Assembly (NCBI GenBank): GCA_030447865.1
Contig: JAUJOD010000001.1
Location: 310,001-374,000, forward strand
Length of the DNA: 64,000 nucleotides
Source: Nocardioidaceae bacterium
GTDB lineage: Bacteria; Actinomycetota; Actinomycetes; Propionibacteriales; Nocardioidaceae
Direction: 5' to 3'
How positions within the stretch are numbered: the stretch's first letter is position 1; every line of letters begins with the position of its first letter. The notes under the pieces were generated by a model, which had not been told where the DNA came from, made no database searches, and was given only the letters and a program-made list of their open reading frames with translations. Position numbers and translations under genes: made by a program. Shown here piece by piece: positions 38,088 through 48,661 of this stretch.

Positions 38088-38792
38088 ATGTCGGGTGTCA
38101 ACAGCACACCGATGGCTGGACTAGACGCCTTGCGGTGCGCCGTTGCGGCTGTCTTGACCGGGCGACCCCTGCTTGCCACCACGGCGTCGACCAGTACTGG
38201 ACCAGCGCCGATGGGCTCACCTCCGCCCGAGGCCGGTGACGTCGAGGTAACCAGGATCACCGCGCTCGTCGACCTGGCCCGGCGAGGTGACGCCGAGGCC
38301 TTCGGCGCCCTGTACGACCATTACCACCCGCCGGTCTACCGCTTCGTCTACTACCGGGTCGCCAGCCAGGCGTTGGCCGAGGATCTGGTCAGCGAAACGT
38401 TCTTCCGAGCGCTGCGGTCGATGGCTAGCTTCCAGTGGCAGGGCAAGGACTTTGGCGCCTGGCTGATGACGATCGCGCGGAACCTGGTCGCCGACCATTA
38501 CAAATCGGGCCGCACCCGGCTGGAAACCAGCACCGACGACTTCGCCGGCCATGAAGGCGTCACCGAAGGTCCCGAAGACGAGGTGATGGCAGATCTGACC
38601 AACGACTTGTTGCGTACGGCGCTGACCCGGCTGCCCGCAGAACAGCAAGAGTGCCTGGTCATGCGGTTTCTCAACGGGAGCTCCATCGCCGAGACCGCGC
38701 AGGCGTTGGGTCGATCGGAAGGCGCCGTCAAGCAGCTGCAGCTCCGAGCCGTCCGCAACCTCGCCAAGTTGCTGCCCGAGGGACTGCGATGA
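38088..38792 (+). CDS. ECF-type RNA polymerase sigma factor, BldN-like
   Basis: A 234-aa sigma factor. After a roughly 60-residue N-terminal extension, region 2 begins at FGALYDHYHPPVYRFVYYR and includes AEDLVSETFFRALR and FGAWLMTIARNLVADHYKS. Region 4 is LPAEQQECLVMRFLNGSS followed by an HTH (AETAQALGRSEGAVKQLQ). These signatures and the extension resemble Streptomyces sigma-BldN, made with an N-terminal pro-region. The neighbour downstream is a DUF5667 protein, the family of the BldN anti-sigma RsbN. The ATG at 38088 is preceded by GGAGAGGGAG. A role in development or envelope change is inferred. Confidence 0.85.
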   Translation: MSGVNSTPMAGLDALRCAVAAVLTGRPLLATTASTSTGPAPMGSPPPEAGDVEVTRITALVDLARRGDAEAFGALYDHYHPPVYRFVYYRVASQALAEDLVSETFFRALRSMASFQWQGKDFGAWLMTIARNLVADHYKSGRTRLETSTDDFAGHEGVTEGPEDEVMADLTNDLLRTALTRLPAEQQECLVMRFLNGSSIAETAQALGRSEGAVKQLQLRAVRNLAKLLPEGLR

Positions 38793-38913
38793 TGCGCCAT
38801 CGCCACAGCCGGCGTCAGCCCGTAACTTTGTGCTCTTCTGCGTCGTTTCGCACTATGACAAGCGACAGCTACCCGTTCGGTCTCGAGCGGTTCCCAGCGA
38901 AAAGGCCAGCCAA

Positions 38914-40551
38914 ATGATGCCCATGGCGTCTGCGCGCAAGCGCGCAGAGGAGTTCGCGGCGGCCGCCGATGGCCGACCGGGCTCGATCGCCGTCCTGGAC
39001 CCCGAAACCCGCGCCTTCGTGGAGCTTGTCCAGCAGCTGAGGAGCGTCGACACCCCAACGCCCGATCCGCGCTTCACGGCCGACCTCAGGTCGCGGCTGG
39101 TTGATGCTGCTCGCACAGAACTCCTTGCACCGCCGGTCGAGCGTGGCTTCAGCGACCGCCGCAGTCGCCGACCGGCGCCACACCGTCGACGTGCCATGTC
39201 GGTCGCCGCCTCAGCGTGCATCGTTGCGGGCAGTGGCATGGGGGTCGCGGCCGCGAGTCAGTCCGCGCTGCCTGGCGACGCCCTCTACCCGGTTAAGCGG
39301 GGGATCGAGCGGGTCGAGTTGACCGTCGCTGGGTCAGCTGCCGAGCGAGGTCAGGAATACATCGAGTTTGCCGACAACCGGCTCACCGAGATCCAGGGCC
39401 TGGCGCTGACCCGCCCCGACGATCCGGCAACCCCTGCCCTGATCGCCCAGACGCTCGGTGACTTCACCACTCAGGCCGAAGACGGCGCCGTTTACCTGAT
39501 CCGTGCCTACGAGCGCGATTCCAGTGAGCAGAGCATCGTCGACCTGAGGGAGTTCACGGACGAATCCGCGGCCAAGCTCGAGGAGCTGGGTGAGACGGTC
39601 CCCGCGGACGTTCGCGATGAGTTGATGGCTGCAGCTGAGACGCTCACGACAATCGACGAGGCGGCTCGTGCGGCGTGTCCTGACTGCAGCACATTGACGC
39701 CCCTGACCCTGTCAGCGGATTTCACGGTGCTGGTGCCCGGCACCGAAGACACCTCCAACAACGCCGCGGGCGCTCCCGCGCTCCCGGCACTACCGGCGGA
39801 CCCGTCCCTTCCAGCAAACCCGCCTCAACCGGCCGACCCGTCCCAACCGGCCGACCCGTCCCAACCAGCGAACCCGTCTTTGCCGGCGCTCCCATCACTG
39901 TCGGCCTTCCCATCACTACCGGCGAATCCGGCCCAACCGACGAACCTGGCGCTGCCGGCGAACCCGTCCCTACCGGCGAACCCGTCCCTACCAGCGAACC
40001 CGTCCCTACCAGCGAACCCGTCCCTACCAGCGAACCCGTCACTACCAGCGAACCCGTCACTACCAGCGAACCCGTCCCTACCAGCGAACCCGTCACTACC
40101 AGCGAACCCGTCACTACCGGCGGATCGGAGCACACCAGGGCTCAAGCCGCCGTTGGCTCTGCCCCCCGGCGGATCATCCGCTGACCCGAAGCAGCAACAG
40201 CCGCCAGTGCAGCAAGCGTTGCCGACTGCCAACGGCGTCGGTCCCATTCAGGCGCCTGCGCCGCCGCCGGCCCTGCAGCCCCCACCGATCAACCCCCCAC
40301 CCGTGCAACAGCCGACGGCGACGGCGCAGGCACCGACTACCGAGTTCACCGTTCCGACGGTGACCGGCGTTCCGTCAACGCCGATCGTCAGCGACCCGTC
40401 AGGCGTCCCGCTGCCGACGGTCGGCTTGGTTGACCCATCCAACGCAGTGCCGATAATCGACCCGGTGAATCCGCCCCCTGCACCGGATCCACTCGATCCA
40501 CCCGACGTACCTAGTGCACCCACGGCGCTCACACCGCCGCAGCTGCCGTAG
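38914..40551 (+). CDS. DUF5667 membrane protein, probable anti-sigma factor (RsbN-like), with long repeat tail
   Basis: A 545-aa single-pass membrane protein. Residues 1-90 form a polar cytoplasmic domain (MMPMASARKRAEEFAAAADG), then a membrane segment (VAASACIVAGSGMGVAAAS). The DUF5667 outer domain follows (ALPGDALYPVKRGIERVEL). After residue 280 the chain is almost entirely Pro, Ala, Leu, Ser and Asn, including nine tandem SLPANP-type hexapeptides. Position straight after a BldN-like sigma gene supports an RsbN-like anti-sigma role. The ATG at 38914 is chosen; an upstream GTG at 38830 is less likely. Confidence 0.75.
   Translation: MMPMASARKRAEEFAAAADGRPGSIAVLDPETRAFVELVQQLRSVDTPTPDPRFTADLRSRLVDAARTELLAPPVERGFSDRRSRRPAPHRRRAMSVAASACIVAGSGMGVAAASQSALPGDALYPVKRGIERVELTVAGSAAERGQEYIEFADNRLTEIQGLALTRPDDPATPALIAQTLGDFTTQAEDGAVYLIRAYERDSSEQSIVDLREFTDESAAKLEELGETVPADVRDELMAAAETLTTIDEAARAACPDCSTLTPLTLSADFTVLVPGTEDTSNNAAGAPALPALPADPSLPANPPQPADPSQPADPSQPANPSLPALPSLSAFPSLPANPAQPTNLALPANPSLPANPSLPANPSLPANPSLPANPSLPANPSLPANPSLPANPSLPANPSLPADRSTPGLKPPLALPPGGSSADPKQQQPPVQQALPTANGVGPIQAPAPPPALQPPPINPPPVQQPTATAQAPTTEFTVPTVTGVPSTPIVSDPSGVPLPTVGLVDPSNAVPIIDPVNPPPAPDPLDPPDVPSAPTALTPPQLP
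39952..40113 (+). repeat. 18-bp in-frame coding repeat, nine copies
   Basis: Nine units of 18 bp (consensus CTACCAGCGAACCCGTCC, starting at 39952) encode LPANPS hexapeptides in the anti-sigma candidate. Neighbouring copies differ at one or two positions, and degenerate copies flank the array from about 39790. Such near-identity suggests recent expansion by slippage. Confidence 0.93.
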
Positions 40552-40555
40552 CCGT

Positions 40556-40657
40556 TTACTTGCCTTGACGGCGACGCTGGATGCGGGTCTTCTTCAAAAG
40601 TTTGCGGTGCTTCTTCTTCGCCATCCGCTTTCGACGCTTCTTGATAACTGAGCCCAC
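40556..40657 (-). CDS. Small basic ribosomal protein bS22 (AURKAIP1/COX24 domain)
   Basis: A 33-codon gene beginning [19 protein letters not shown] and ending RRRQGK, nearly all Lys and Arg. This matches the actinobacterial AURKAIP1/COX24 peptide identified as bS22 in mycobacterial ribosomes. The GTG at 40657 is preceded by GGAAGG. It ends four bases from the convergent anti-sigma candidate gene. Confidence 0.88.
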   Translation of the reverse strand: MGSVIKKRRKRMAKKKHRKLLKKTRIQRRRQGK

Positions 40658-40718
40658 GGCCTACCTTCCGGGCGGTGCTTGGGAGCCCGAGACACTGCCC
40701 GGACAGGTGACAGAGCGG

Positions 40719-40732
40719 CACGCCGAAGCGTG
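40719..40732 (-). terminator. Short hairpin, possible terminator of the HTH gene
   Basis: CACGC and GCGTG pair around a CGAA loop in the 121-bp gap downstream of the leftward HTH gene. No T-run follows, so termination activity is only a suggestion. Confidence 0.22.
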
Positions 40733-40778
40733 ACCGGCCCAGCCTACCGGCACCTGAAGTGGGGGACTCCCGCTGTCG

Positions 40779-41009
40779 TCAGCCCGCTTGGAAGTACGAC
40801 TTGCGCAGGTAGTCGTTCACCGCGTCCTCGGGGACCCGGAACGACCTGCCGACGCGCACGGCAGGAAGTTCACCGGCATGAACCAGGCGGTAGACGGTCA
40901 TCTTCGAGACCCGCATCGCCGTGGCGACTTCTGCCACGGTGAGGAACCGGACGTCGGACAGCGGATCTCCTGCCGGGGTGGGGACCATGACGCGCACCAA
41001 CTTCCGCAC
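40779..41009 (-). CDS. Excisionase/MerR-type helix-turn-helix protein
   Basis: A 76-aa DNA-binding protein consisting almost wholly of one winged HTH (FLTVAEVATAMRVSKMTVYR and VHAGELPAVRVGRSFRVPED). It resembles the BldC/excisionase-like family of tiny actinobacterial regulators, but the sequence is not close enough for me to call it BldC itself. The GTG at 41009 has an excellent AGAGGAG site six bases upstream; an internal ATG at 40988 is possible. Targets unknown. Confidence 0.82.
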   Translation of the reverse strand: MRKLVRVMVPTPAGDPLSDVRFLTVAEVATAMRVSKMTVYRLVHAGELPAVRVGRSFRVPEDAVNDYLRKSYFQAG

Positions 41010-41204
41010 GGTCGCTCCTCTGCTTCCCCGCGGAGGTCATCAATTCGCCATGCTAGTGGTGAGGGTAGTGGCAAAGTGGCTGTTGGGGAACTCAAGAGCC
41101 AAAATGATGCGCTTTCGACGCTCTGGAGGTGCTGGGCAACAGCGTGTCGCCTGGAACACGCGCATGTTTGTGCCTATAGTTCGCGCCGCTGCGATGCCCT
41201 GCCG

Positions 41205-42401
41205 TCAGTACGTGGCGTCAAGCCCGTGGTGAGGAAAAACGGCTCGGCGGCACTGCTGGATGCAGCGATCGAGCGCCGACCCAGGGTCATAACCACTTTC
41301 CCAGTCCTGGTAGCGGGGCTCGAGACCGTCGCTCATCACCGCGGGCGCTGTGCGGCCAGTGGACCTGGCGACGTACTGCCGCCAGCTGATCGGTACTTCC
41401 GTCTCCGGGCGCAGCGGCCGACCGCCCACCACAGCCAGCAGATGTGACCACGCGCGCGGGACCACGTCTACCACCGCATACCCCCCGCCGCCCGTTGCGA
41501 CCCATCGGCCTCCGCACAGCTCGTGGGCCAGATCGTGCAGCGCTAGCTGGGCAGCGCGCTGCCCGTCGACGCTGAGGTCCAGGTGCGCGAGCGGGTCGAG
41601 AAAGTGCGAGTCGCAGCCGTGCTGGCTGACCAGCACCTCCGGCTGGAACTCTCGAAGCAGCGGCGGCACAGTGGCGTGGAACGCCCGCAGCCAGCCGGCG
41701 TCAGCGGTTCCCGGCGGAAGGCAGACGTTGACCGAGCACCCCGGTGCTTGCGGCCCACCGGTCTCCGTGGGGTCACCGGTTCCGGGGAACAGTGTCAACG
41801 GGCTCTCGTGCAAGCTCACCGTCAGCACCCTCGGGTCGTTGTAGAAGGCTGCCTGCACGCCGTCACCATGATGCACGTCGACGTCGACGTAGGCGATCCG
41901 GCTGGCACCATGACGCAACAACCAGGCAATGGCGATCGCGGGGTCGTTGTAGATGCAAAAGCCGCTGGCATAGTCCGACATGGCGTGGTGTAGCCCGCCG
42001 GCGATGTTCACTCCATGCAACGCTTCGCCGGTCCAGACCCGGCGAGCCGCCTCGACCGACGCGCCGACAACGTGGGCGCACGCCTCGTGCATCCCCGGGA
42101 AGATGGGGTTGTCAGCCGTCCCCAGACCGTTCGCCAGGTCCCGGCGGCCGGAGGAGTCACTGGCGGCCCGCTCACTGGCAGCCCGCACGGCGCGGATGTA
42201 CGCCGCCGAGTGCACGAGTTCCAACTCATCGTCAGCGGCGGTCGGCACGGCGACCATCTCCAGCTCGGGCAGGTCGAGAACCCCTAGCTCGCGCGCCAGC
42301 CGCATGGTCAGCTCGATGCGGACCGGTGCCAGCGGGTGACCGGGACCGAAGTCGTAGCGGGTGAGTTCGTCGTCGAACACCACGCTCGCGGCGCCAGTCA
42401 T
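41205..42401 (-). CDS. acuC: AcuC-like histone-deacetylase-family deacetylase
   Basis: Zinc-dependent deacetylase of the arginase/deacetylase fold, 398 aa. Characteristic segments are GPGHPLAPVRIELTMRL, GGLHHAMSDYASGFCIYNDPA, the metal and catalytic stretch VDVDVHHGDGVQAAFY, and VSQHGCDSHFLDPLAHL. AcuC homologues deacetylate acetyl-CoA synthetase; actinobacterial versions are annotated the same way, although substrate is inferred. The ATG at 42401 has GGAG upstream; earlier in-frame sequence is shadow. No acuAB genes lie alongside. Confidence 0.87.
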   Translation of the reverse strand: MTGAASVVFDDELTRYDFGPGHPLAPVRIELTMRLARELGVLDLPELEMVAVPTAADDELELVHSAAYIRAVRAASERAASDSSGRRDLANGLGTADNPIFPGMHEACAHVVGASVEAARRVWTGEALHGVNIAGGLHHAMSDYASGFCIYNDPAIAIAWLLRHGASRIAYVDVDVHHGDGVQAAFYNDPRVLTVSLHESPLTLFPGTGDPTETGGPQAPGCSVNVCLPPGTADAGWLRAFHATVPPLLREFQPEVLVSQHGCDSHFLDPLAHLDLSVDGQRAAQLALHDLAHELCGGRWVATGGGGYAVVDVVPRAWSHLLAVVGGRPLRPETEVPISWRQYVARSTGRTAPAVMSDGLEPRYQDWESGYDPGSALDRCIQQCRRAVFPHHGLDATY

Positions 42402-42514
42402 ACGATCTCCTAGGTGGGCCCGGGCCCCGATGCCAGGGCCGGAGCTGGTGACTCTAGCCGCTGGCGCGGGGTGTGGTGGGGTTCCGTCTGCTGGTCGTCC
42501 AAGGCTGACTCCGG

Positions 42515-43777
42515 CTACAGCAGCCGGGCCGCCGTGTAGATCAACAGCCCGGCCAGCCCGCCAACGATGGTGCCGTTGATGCGGATGAACTGCAGGTCGC
42601 GGCCAACATGCAGCTCGATGCGGCGGGACGCCTCTTTGCCGTCCCACCGGTCGATGGTCGAGGTGATCACCGTGGTGATCTCTCCGCCGTACCTCGTCAC
42701 CACGAAGGCAGCGGCGTCACTGGCGTACCTGTCGACGCGGTCCCGCATCGAGGGGTCGCTCACCATCTGCTCGCCCAGGTGGCAGAGCCGCTCAACACCG
42801 CGGGCTCGCAGCGGACTGGCTGGGTCGGCCAGCGTGCTCACCAACGCCCTGCGCACGACGTTCCAGATCGAGGTTGCGGTGACAACGACCTGCGGCTGGG
42901 TGAGGATGCGGGTCTTCAGCCGTTCGGCGCGTTCCATCGTTGTCGGGTCGGTCTGCAGATCCCGCGCGAGCTGGCGCAGCATGTCGTCGAATGCGCGGCG
43001 GGCCTCGTGCTCGGCGTCGCCTCTGATGTCTTCCACCCAGGCAACCACCTCGAGGTAGATGCGCTGGGTCACCTTCTCGTCGACCCACTGCGGCGTCCAC
43101 CAGGGTGCTCGGGTGTTGAGGACCCGCGTCACTGTCTCCTCGTTGGCGCGCAGCCACCGATCGGCCTCAAGCAGCGCCAGGTCGACCATCCCGTGGTGCG
43201 CCTTCTCGTCCACTACCTCCGCCAGCAGCCGACCCGAGATCGGACTCAACGGCTCATGGAGCAATCGCGGAATGATCTCTCCCTCGAGCAGGCTCGCCAC
43301 ATCGTCGTCGGTGACGTTGACCAGGCCGTTTCGCGCCACGGCAGCCAGCTCGTCAACGACACGTCTGGAGTTGGCCTCATCGCTCAACCAGGTGCCGAGC
43401 CGCCGGCTGATCTCGGCACCGGCGACCCGCTCCCGGACGACGCTTTCGACAAGGAAGTTCTCGGTGATGAACTCCTCGAGGCTTTTCCCGAGCGCCGCCT
43501 TACGGGTCGGAATGATCGCCGTGTGGGGAATCGGTAGCCCCATGGGGTGCCGGAACAACGCGGTGACCGCGAACCAGTCAGCGATAGCACCGACCATCGC
43601 GGCCTCCGCAGTGGCATGGACGTAACCCCAAGCGCCGCCCTCTCCCTGTGTGGCGACGAAGACGACAGCCGCGAACAGCAGCAAGCCCAGGGCGACGCCC
43701 CGCATCCGGCGCAAACCCCTCGCGCGCGCCTGGTCCGCGGCGCTGTCAGTGCCGCCGAAGGAGATCGAGGACGTCAT
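42515..43777 (-). CDS. DUF445 membrane-associated protein
   Basis: A 420-aa member of DUF445, a family of unknown function. There is one N-terminal membrane segment (LGLLLFAAVVFVAT) followed by the conserved AAMVGAIADWFAVTALFRHP. A long helical region of charged residues follows, and a last hydrophobic segment lies at the C-terminus (GTIVGGLAGLLIYTAARLL). The ATG at 43777 gives the normal family N-terminus. Confidence 0.85.
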   Translation of the reverse strand: MTSSISFGGTDSAADQARARGLRRMRGVALGLLLFAAVVFVATQGEGGAWGYVHATAEAAMVGAIADWFAVTALFRHPMGLPIPHTAIIPTRKAALGKSLEEFITENFLVESVVRERVAGAEISRRLGTWLSDEANSRRVVDELAAVARNGLVNVTDDDVASLLEGEIIPRLLHEPLSPISGRLLAEVVDEKAHHGMVDLALLEADRWLRANEETVTRVLNTRAPWWTPQWVDEKVTQRIYLEVVAWVEDIRGDAEHEARRAFDDMLRQLARDLQTDPTTMERAERLKTRILTQPQVVVTATSIWNVVRRALVSTLADPASPLRARGVERLCHLGEQMVSDPSMRDRVDRYASDAAAFVVTRYGGEITTVITSTIDRWDGKEASRRIELHVGRDLQFIRINGTIVGGLAGLLIYTAARLL

Positions 43778-43830
43778 CAGGTGAGCGTGACAGAGGCGAT
43801 CTCGTCGGCAAAACTCCCCCGTGAACCGCG

Positions 43831-45262
<1,432 letters not shown>

Positions 45263-45276
<14 letters not shown>

Positions 45277-46192
45277 CGACGGAACGGGCGAAGAATGCCA
45301 CGTTGGCGGGGCGCTCGGCGAGGCGGCGCATCAGGTAGGCGTACCACTCGTCGCCGTACGGCACATAGACCCGCACGCGTTCACCGGCCGCAGCCAACCG
45401 CTTCTGCTCCTCTGGCCGCACACCGAACAGCATCTGGTACTCGTACGACCCCGGCTCTCGATTGTTGCGGGTCGCCAGCGCCCCAGCGATTCTGATCAGC
45501 CGCGGGTCGTGCGAAGCGACCATCGGATATCCCTGGCCGGCCATCAGAACCTTGAGGCAGCGGACGTAGGACAAGTCCACCTCCGCCTTGTCCTGGTAGG
45601 CCACCGACTCGGGCTCCTTGTAGGCCCCTTTGCACAGCCGGACCCGGGAGCCTGCATGGGCGAGGTCGCGGCAATCCTGCTCGGTACGACGAAGGTAGGA
45701 CTGCAGCACGGCACCGACCCATGGGAAGTCTTGGCGCAGCTCCGCCACAATGGCGAGCGTGGAGTCGGTGGTGGTGTGGTCCTCCATGTCGAGCGTCACG
45801 GTGGTGCCGGCGTTGCTGGCGGCCTGAGCAATCTTTCGGGCATGCTCGAGGGCGATCCGCTCACCGTCCCCGGGCAGGGCCTGCCCCACCGCCGAGAGCT
45901 TGACCGACACCTCGGCGCCTTCGGTGAGGCCGGCCTGCGCCAGTCGATCCAGCAGCAGCAGATACGCCTGCACGGTTACCTGTGCCTGCTCGACGTCGTG
46001 GGTGTCCTCGCCGAGATGGTCAAGGCTGACCAGCAGGCCGTTGCTCACCAGCTGGCTCGTGGTCTGGACGGCGTCGTCGACAGTTTCGCCAGCGACGAAC
46101 CTGGCGACGAGTCCGCTCGACACGGGCATCGAAGTCACGGCGTGCTTGAGAGCGCCGCTGCGGGACAGCATGAGCAGGGAACGACGAAGCAC
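45263..46192 (-). CDS. Proline dehydrogenase
   Basis: Monofunctional FAD-dependent proline dehydrogenase, 309 aa, oxidising proline to pyrroline-5-carboxylate and feeding electrons to the quinone pool. Signatures are VTLDMEDHTTTD, VLQSYLRRTEQDC, VRLCKGAYKE and the C-terminal YEYQMLFGVRPEEQ. It lacks the aldehyde dehydrogenase domain of fused PutA. The GTG at 46192 has a perfect AGGAGG. The pyrroline-carboxylate dehydrogenase gene is not in the window. Confidence 0.92.
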
Positions 46193-46323
46193 TGGTCCTC
46201 CTCTGCGGCTGGCTTGCGCTGGCCGCCGCGGCAGACAGGCTACGCGCCCGGCAGGCAAGCTCATCGGCAGCCCGGCCGGTACCGCCAGTGGTTGCGGGCG
46301 CCGCGGCTAGGCTCTCTGCTTCA

Positions 46324-46351
46324 CCCGCCCGCCCGCCCGCCCGCCCGCCCG
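46324..46351. repeat. CCCG microsatellite, seven copies
   Basis: Seven uninterrupted CCCG units lie in the 189-bp gap between divergent proline dehydrogenase and the biotinyl-carrier gene, 30 bp before the latter's start. A further imperfect copy follows. Tetranucleotide runs of this kind can change length and might alter promoter spacing. Confidence 0.9.
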
Positions 46352-46381
46352 CACGCCCGCCGTCGCCCGTCCGAGGACCCC

Positions 46382-46603
46382 ATGAGCCATTACGTCGACG
46401 CCGAGCTCGTCGCGAGCGTTTGGAAGGTCGTGGCGAGCGTGGGCGACATAGTCGCGCCGGAGGACACGCTCGTGATCTTGGAGTCGATGAAGATGGAGAT
46501 CCCCGTGCCGGCGGAGGTGAGCGGCACGATCACTGAGATCGCCGTACGTGAGGGCGACGTGGTGACCGAAGGCGACCGCATCGCCGAGATCGAACCGAGC
46601 TGA
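46382..46603 (+). CDS. Stand-alone biotin/lipoyl carrier protein
   Basis: A 73-aa protein that is just one biotinyl/lipoyl domain. The modified lysine is in VILESMKMEIPV, the classic biotinylation motif, followed by a symmetrical second half (VSGTITEIAVREGDVVTEGD). The ATG at 46382 is preceded by AGGA. No carboxylase subunits are near, so it should serve an enzyme encoded elsewhere. Actinobacteria often carry such free carriers, and their partner is usually unknown. Confidence 0.88.
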   Translation: MSHYVDAELVASVWKVVASVGDIVAPEDTLVILESMKMEIPVPAEVSGTITEIAVREGDVVTEGDRIAEIEPS

Positions 46604-46610
46604 ACACCGG

Positions 46611-47672
46611 GTGGCTATGACGAGACTGAGATCCGACGCCTTCGGGGCGACAGAGTCTGGCGAGTCAGTAGAGCGCTACGTGCTCGACAACGGGCACATC
46701 GAGGTGTGCTTGCTGACCTGGGGTGCCACCGTGCAGTCGCTGCTGGTCCCCGACCGTAGCTCCGAGCGCTCCGACGTCGTCCTCGGCTTCGATGACCTCA
46801 CCGGATACCTCGGTGAGCATCCCTATTTCGGAGCCGTCATTGGCCGCTACGCCAACCGGATCGCGCGGGGTCGGTTCTCGTTGGGGGGTGAGGAGTTCCA
46901 GATTCCGCCCAACGATCGAGGCAACGCGCTGCACGGCGGCCCGGAGGGGTTCCATCGCCAGGTCTGGTCAGCGCGACCGAGCGGGTCCGACGACGTACTG
47001 GCTGTCGAGTTCTCCCATCTGAGCCCGCACGGCTCCATGGGGTTTCCTGGGACGCTCACCTCGACAGTCACCTACACCCTGGACGGCGCTGATGTCCGGA
47101 TCGACTACCGGGCGACCACGGACCGAGTGACCGTGGTGAATCTGACTCAGCACAGCTACTTCAACCTCGCCGGTCCGCTCGGTGGGTCCGTCGAGTCGCA
47201 TCAGCTGGAGATCTTCGCCAGCCGCTACCTGCCGGTGGATTCCGACTCCATCCCGACTGGCCCCCCGGCGTCGGTGGATGGGACGCCGTTCGACTTTCGG
47301 CGACCGAAAGGGGTCGGCCATGACATCGGCTCCGCGGACCAGCAACTGAAGCACGGCCTCGGTTACGACCACTCGTGGGTGCTGGACCGCTCGCCCGGTC
47401 CTCCGTCGCTGGCCGCACGAGCGGTCGACCCCGGAAGCGGCAGGGTGTTGGAGGTGCTCACTGACCAGCCTGCTGTCCAGTTCTACTCCGGCAACCAGCT
47501 CGACGGCACACTGCGAGGCAAAGGGAACCGGGCGTACCAGCACCGCACCGGCCTGTGCCTGGAAACCCAGCATCTGCCGGACTCTCCCAACCGACCCGAC
47601 TTCCCGAGCGTGGTCTTGCGGCCAGGCGAAACATTCGAGTCGACGACGATCTGGCGGTTCTCGACGGTGTGA
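46611..47672 (+). CDS. galM: Aldose 1-epimerase (galactose mutarotase family)
   Basis: A 353-aa sugar epimerase interconverting alpha and beta anomers. Features are FGAVIGRYANRIARGRF, NALHGGPEGFHRQVW, NLTQHSYFNLAG (catalytic His) and the C-terminal LCLETQHLPDSPN (catalytic Glu). The start is GTG at 46611 or ATG at 46617. It begins 7 bp after the biotinyl carrier gene. A perfect 12-bp palindrome CCAGCTAGCTGG lies just after its stop (47674-47685), in the short convergent gap to the next gene. Confidence 0.9.
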   Translation: MAMTRLRSDAFGATESGESVERYVLDNGHIEVCLLTWGATVQSLLVPDRSSERSDVVLGFDDLTGYLGEHPYFGAVIGRYANRIARGRFSLGGEEFQIPPNDRGNALHGGPEGFHRQVWSARPSGSDDVLAVEFSHLSPHGSMGFPGTLTSTVTYTLDGADVRIDYRATTDRVTVVNLTQHSYFNLAGPLGGSVESHQLEIFASRYLPVDSDSIPTGPPASVDGTPFDFRRPKGVGHDIGSADQQLKHGLGYDHSWVLDRSPGPPSLAARAVDPGSGRVLEVLTDQPAVQFYSGNQLDGTLRGKGNRAYQHRTGLCLETQHLPDSPNRPDFPSVVLRPGETFESTTIWRFSTV

Positions 47673-47737
47673 GCCAGCTAGCTGGTACAGCGGCCGGCCT
47701 GGGCGTCTTCCGGCGGGTCGCGACCCGGCTCGGCGCC

Positions 47738-48625
47738 TCAGCCGGCACGGCGGCGAACCACCCGCTGCACCTCACCCGCAGTGGAGACGACGAAGCTGGG
47801 GTCAGCAGCGGCGAGGTGCAGTCGCGCGAACGCCAACGACTCGACCAGGTCGGCTCGCCGAACTGCCCTTGTCGGCGCGCGTCTGGTGTTGATCTCGACG
47901 ATCACGCTGCCGGCGAAACCGTTGGCTGCCAGCCTCTCCAGCAGTTCAGCGCACGGCTGGTCACCGTGCCCGGGCACCAGGTGCTCGTCCTTTGCCGAGC
48001 CGCTGCCGTCAGCCAGGTGGACGTGGCGTAGCCGGTCGCCAAGCTCCGCGGCCATGTGGAGCGGGTCGCTACCGGCGGTGGAGGTGTGTGACAGGTCGAG
48101 GGCCACGTTGGCGTAGCCGTTGTCCACCGGGTTCCAGCTCGGAACGTAGGCCTGCAGCTCTCGTTTCGAGGCGCGCCAGGGATACATGTTCTCGACAGCA
48201 AACGCCACGCCGGTGTCGGCCTCCAGCCGCGCGATGCCATCGACGAAGTCACGTGCGTAGTCGCGCTGCCACCGAAAGGGCGGGTGTACGACGACGATAC
48301 CGGCGCCCAGCTCGCTGGCCATGTCGGCGCTGCGCTCCAGCTTCGCCCACGGATCGGTGCCCCACACCCGTTGGGTGATCAACAGGCACGGCGCATGTAC
48401 GGCGCACACGGGCACCTCGTGGTACTCCGACAGATGCCTGAGGGCGTCGACGTCCTGGCTGGTCGGGTCGAGGCCGACCATCACCTCGACAGCGTCGTAG
48501 CCCAGCCGCCCGGCGAGATCGAAGGCGGTGGCGGTGTTCTCGGGGTATACCGAGGCGGTAGACAGGCCGACGCGCACCGAGGCCCTGGCGGCGCTAGAAC
48601 GCCGCAGGGGCGCGTCACTGGTCAC
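47738..48625 (-). CDS. Sugar phosphate isomerase/epimerase family protein
   Basis: A 295-aa xylose-isomerase-like TIM-barrel protein. Motifs include [17 protein letters not shown] at the N-terminus, [19 protein letters not shown] (metal Glu), [15 protein letters not shown] and [21 protein letters not shown]. The Glu, Asp and His ligands for a divalent metal all appear present. Substrate unknown. It heads away from Ppx/GppA, with which it is probably cotranscribed (36-bp gap). Confidence 0.78.
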   Translation of the reverse strand: MTSDAPLRRSSAARASVRVGLSTASVYPENTATAFDLAGRLGYDAVEVMVGLDPTSQDVDALRHLSEYHEVPVCAVHAPCLLITQRVWGTDPWAKLERSADMASELGAGIVVVHPPFRWQRDYARDFVDGIARLEADTGVAFAVENMYPWRASKRELQAYVPSWNPVDNGYANVALDLSHTSTAGSDPLHMAAELGDRLRHVHLADGSGSAKDEHLVPGHGDQPCAELLERLAANGFAGSVIVEINTRRAPTRAVRRADLVESLAFARLHLAAADPSFVVSTAGEVQRVVRRRAG

Positions 48626-48661
48626 AGCTTCAGCGTAGGCGCGCTTTCCAGCGCCGGCCGG

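Noticed and set aside
39952-40113. CRISPR-like array of short repeats
   Set aside because: Units are directly abutting 18-mers without spacers and translate in frame inside one protein. The same holds for 29904-30047.
40779-41009. Calling the small HTH protein BldC
   Set aside because: It shares the excisionase-like fold but the sequence is not close enough to BldC to use that name.
47674-47685. Perfect palindrome CCAGCTAGCTGG as a terminator
   Set aside because: It has no loop and no T-run, so it cannot act as a normal intrinsic terminator; at most a protein site between two convergent genes.
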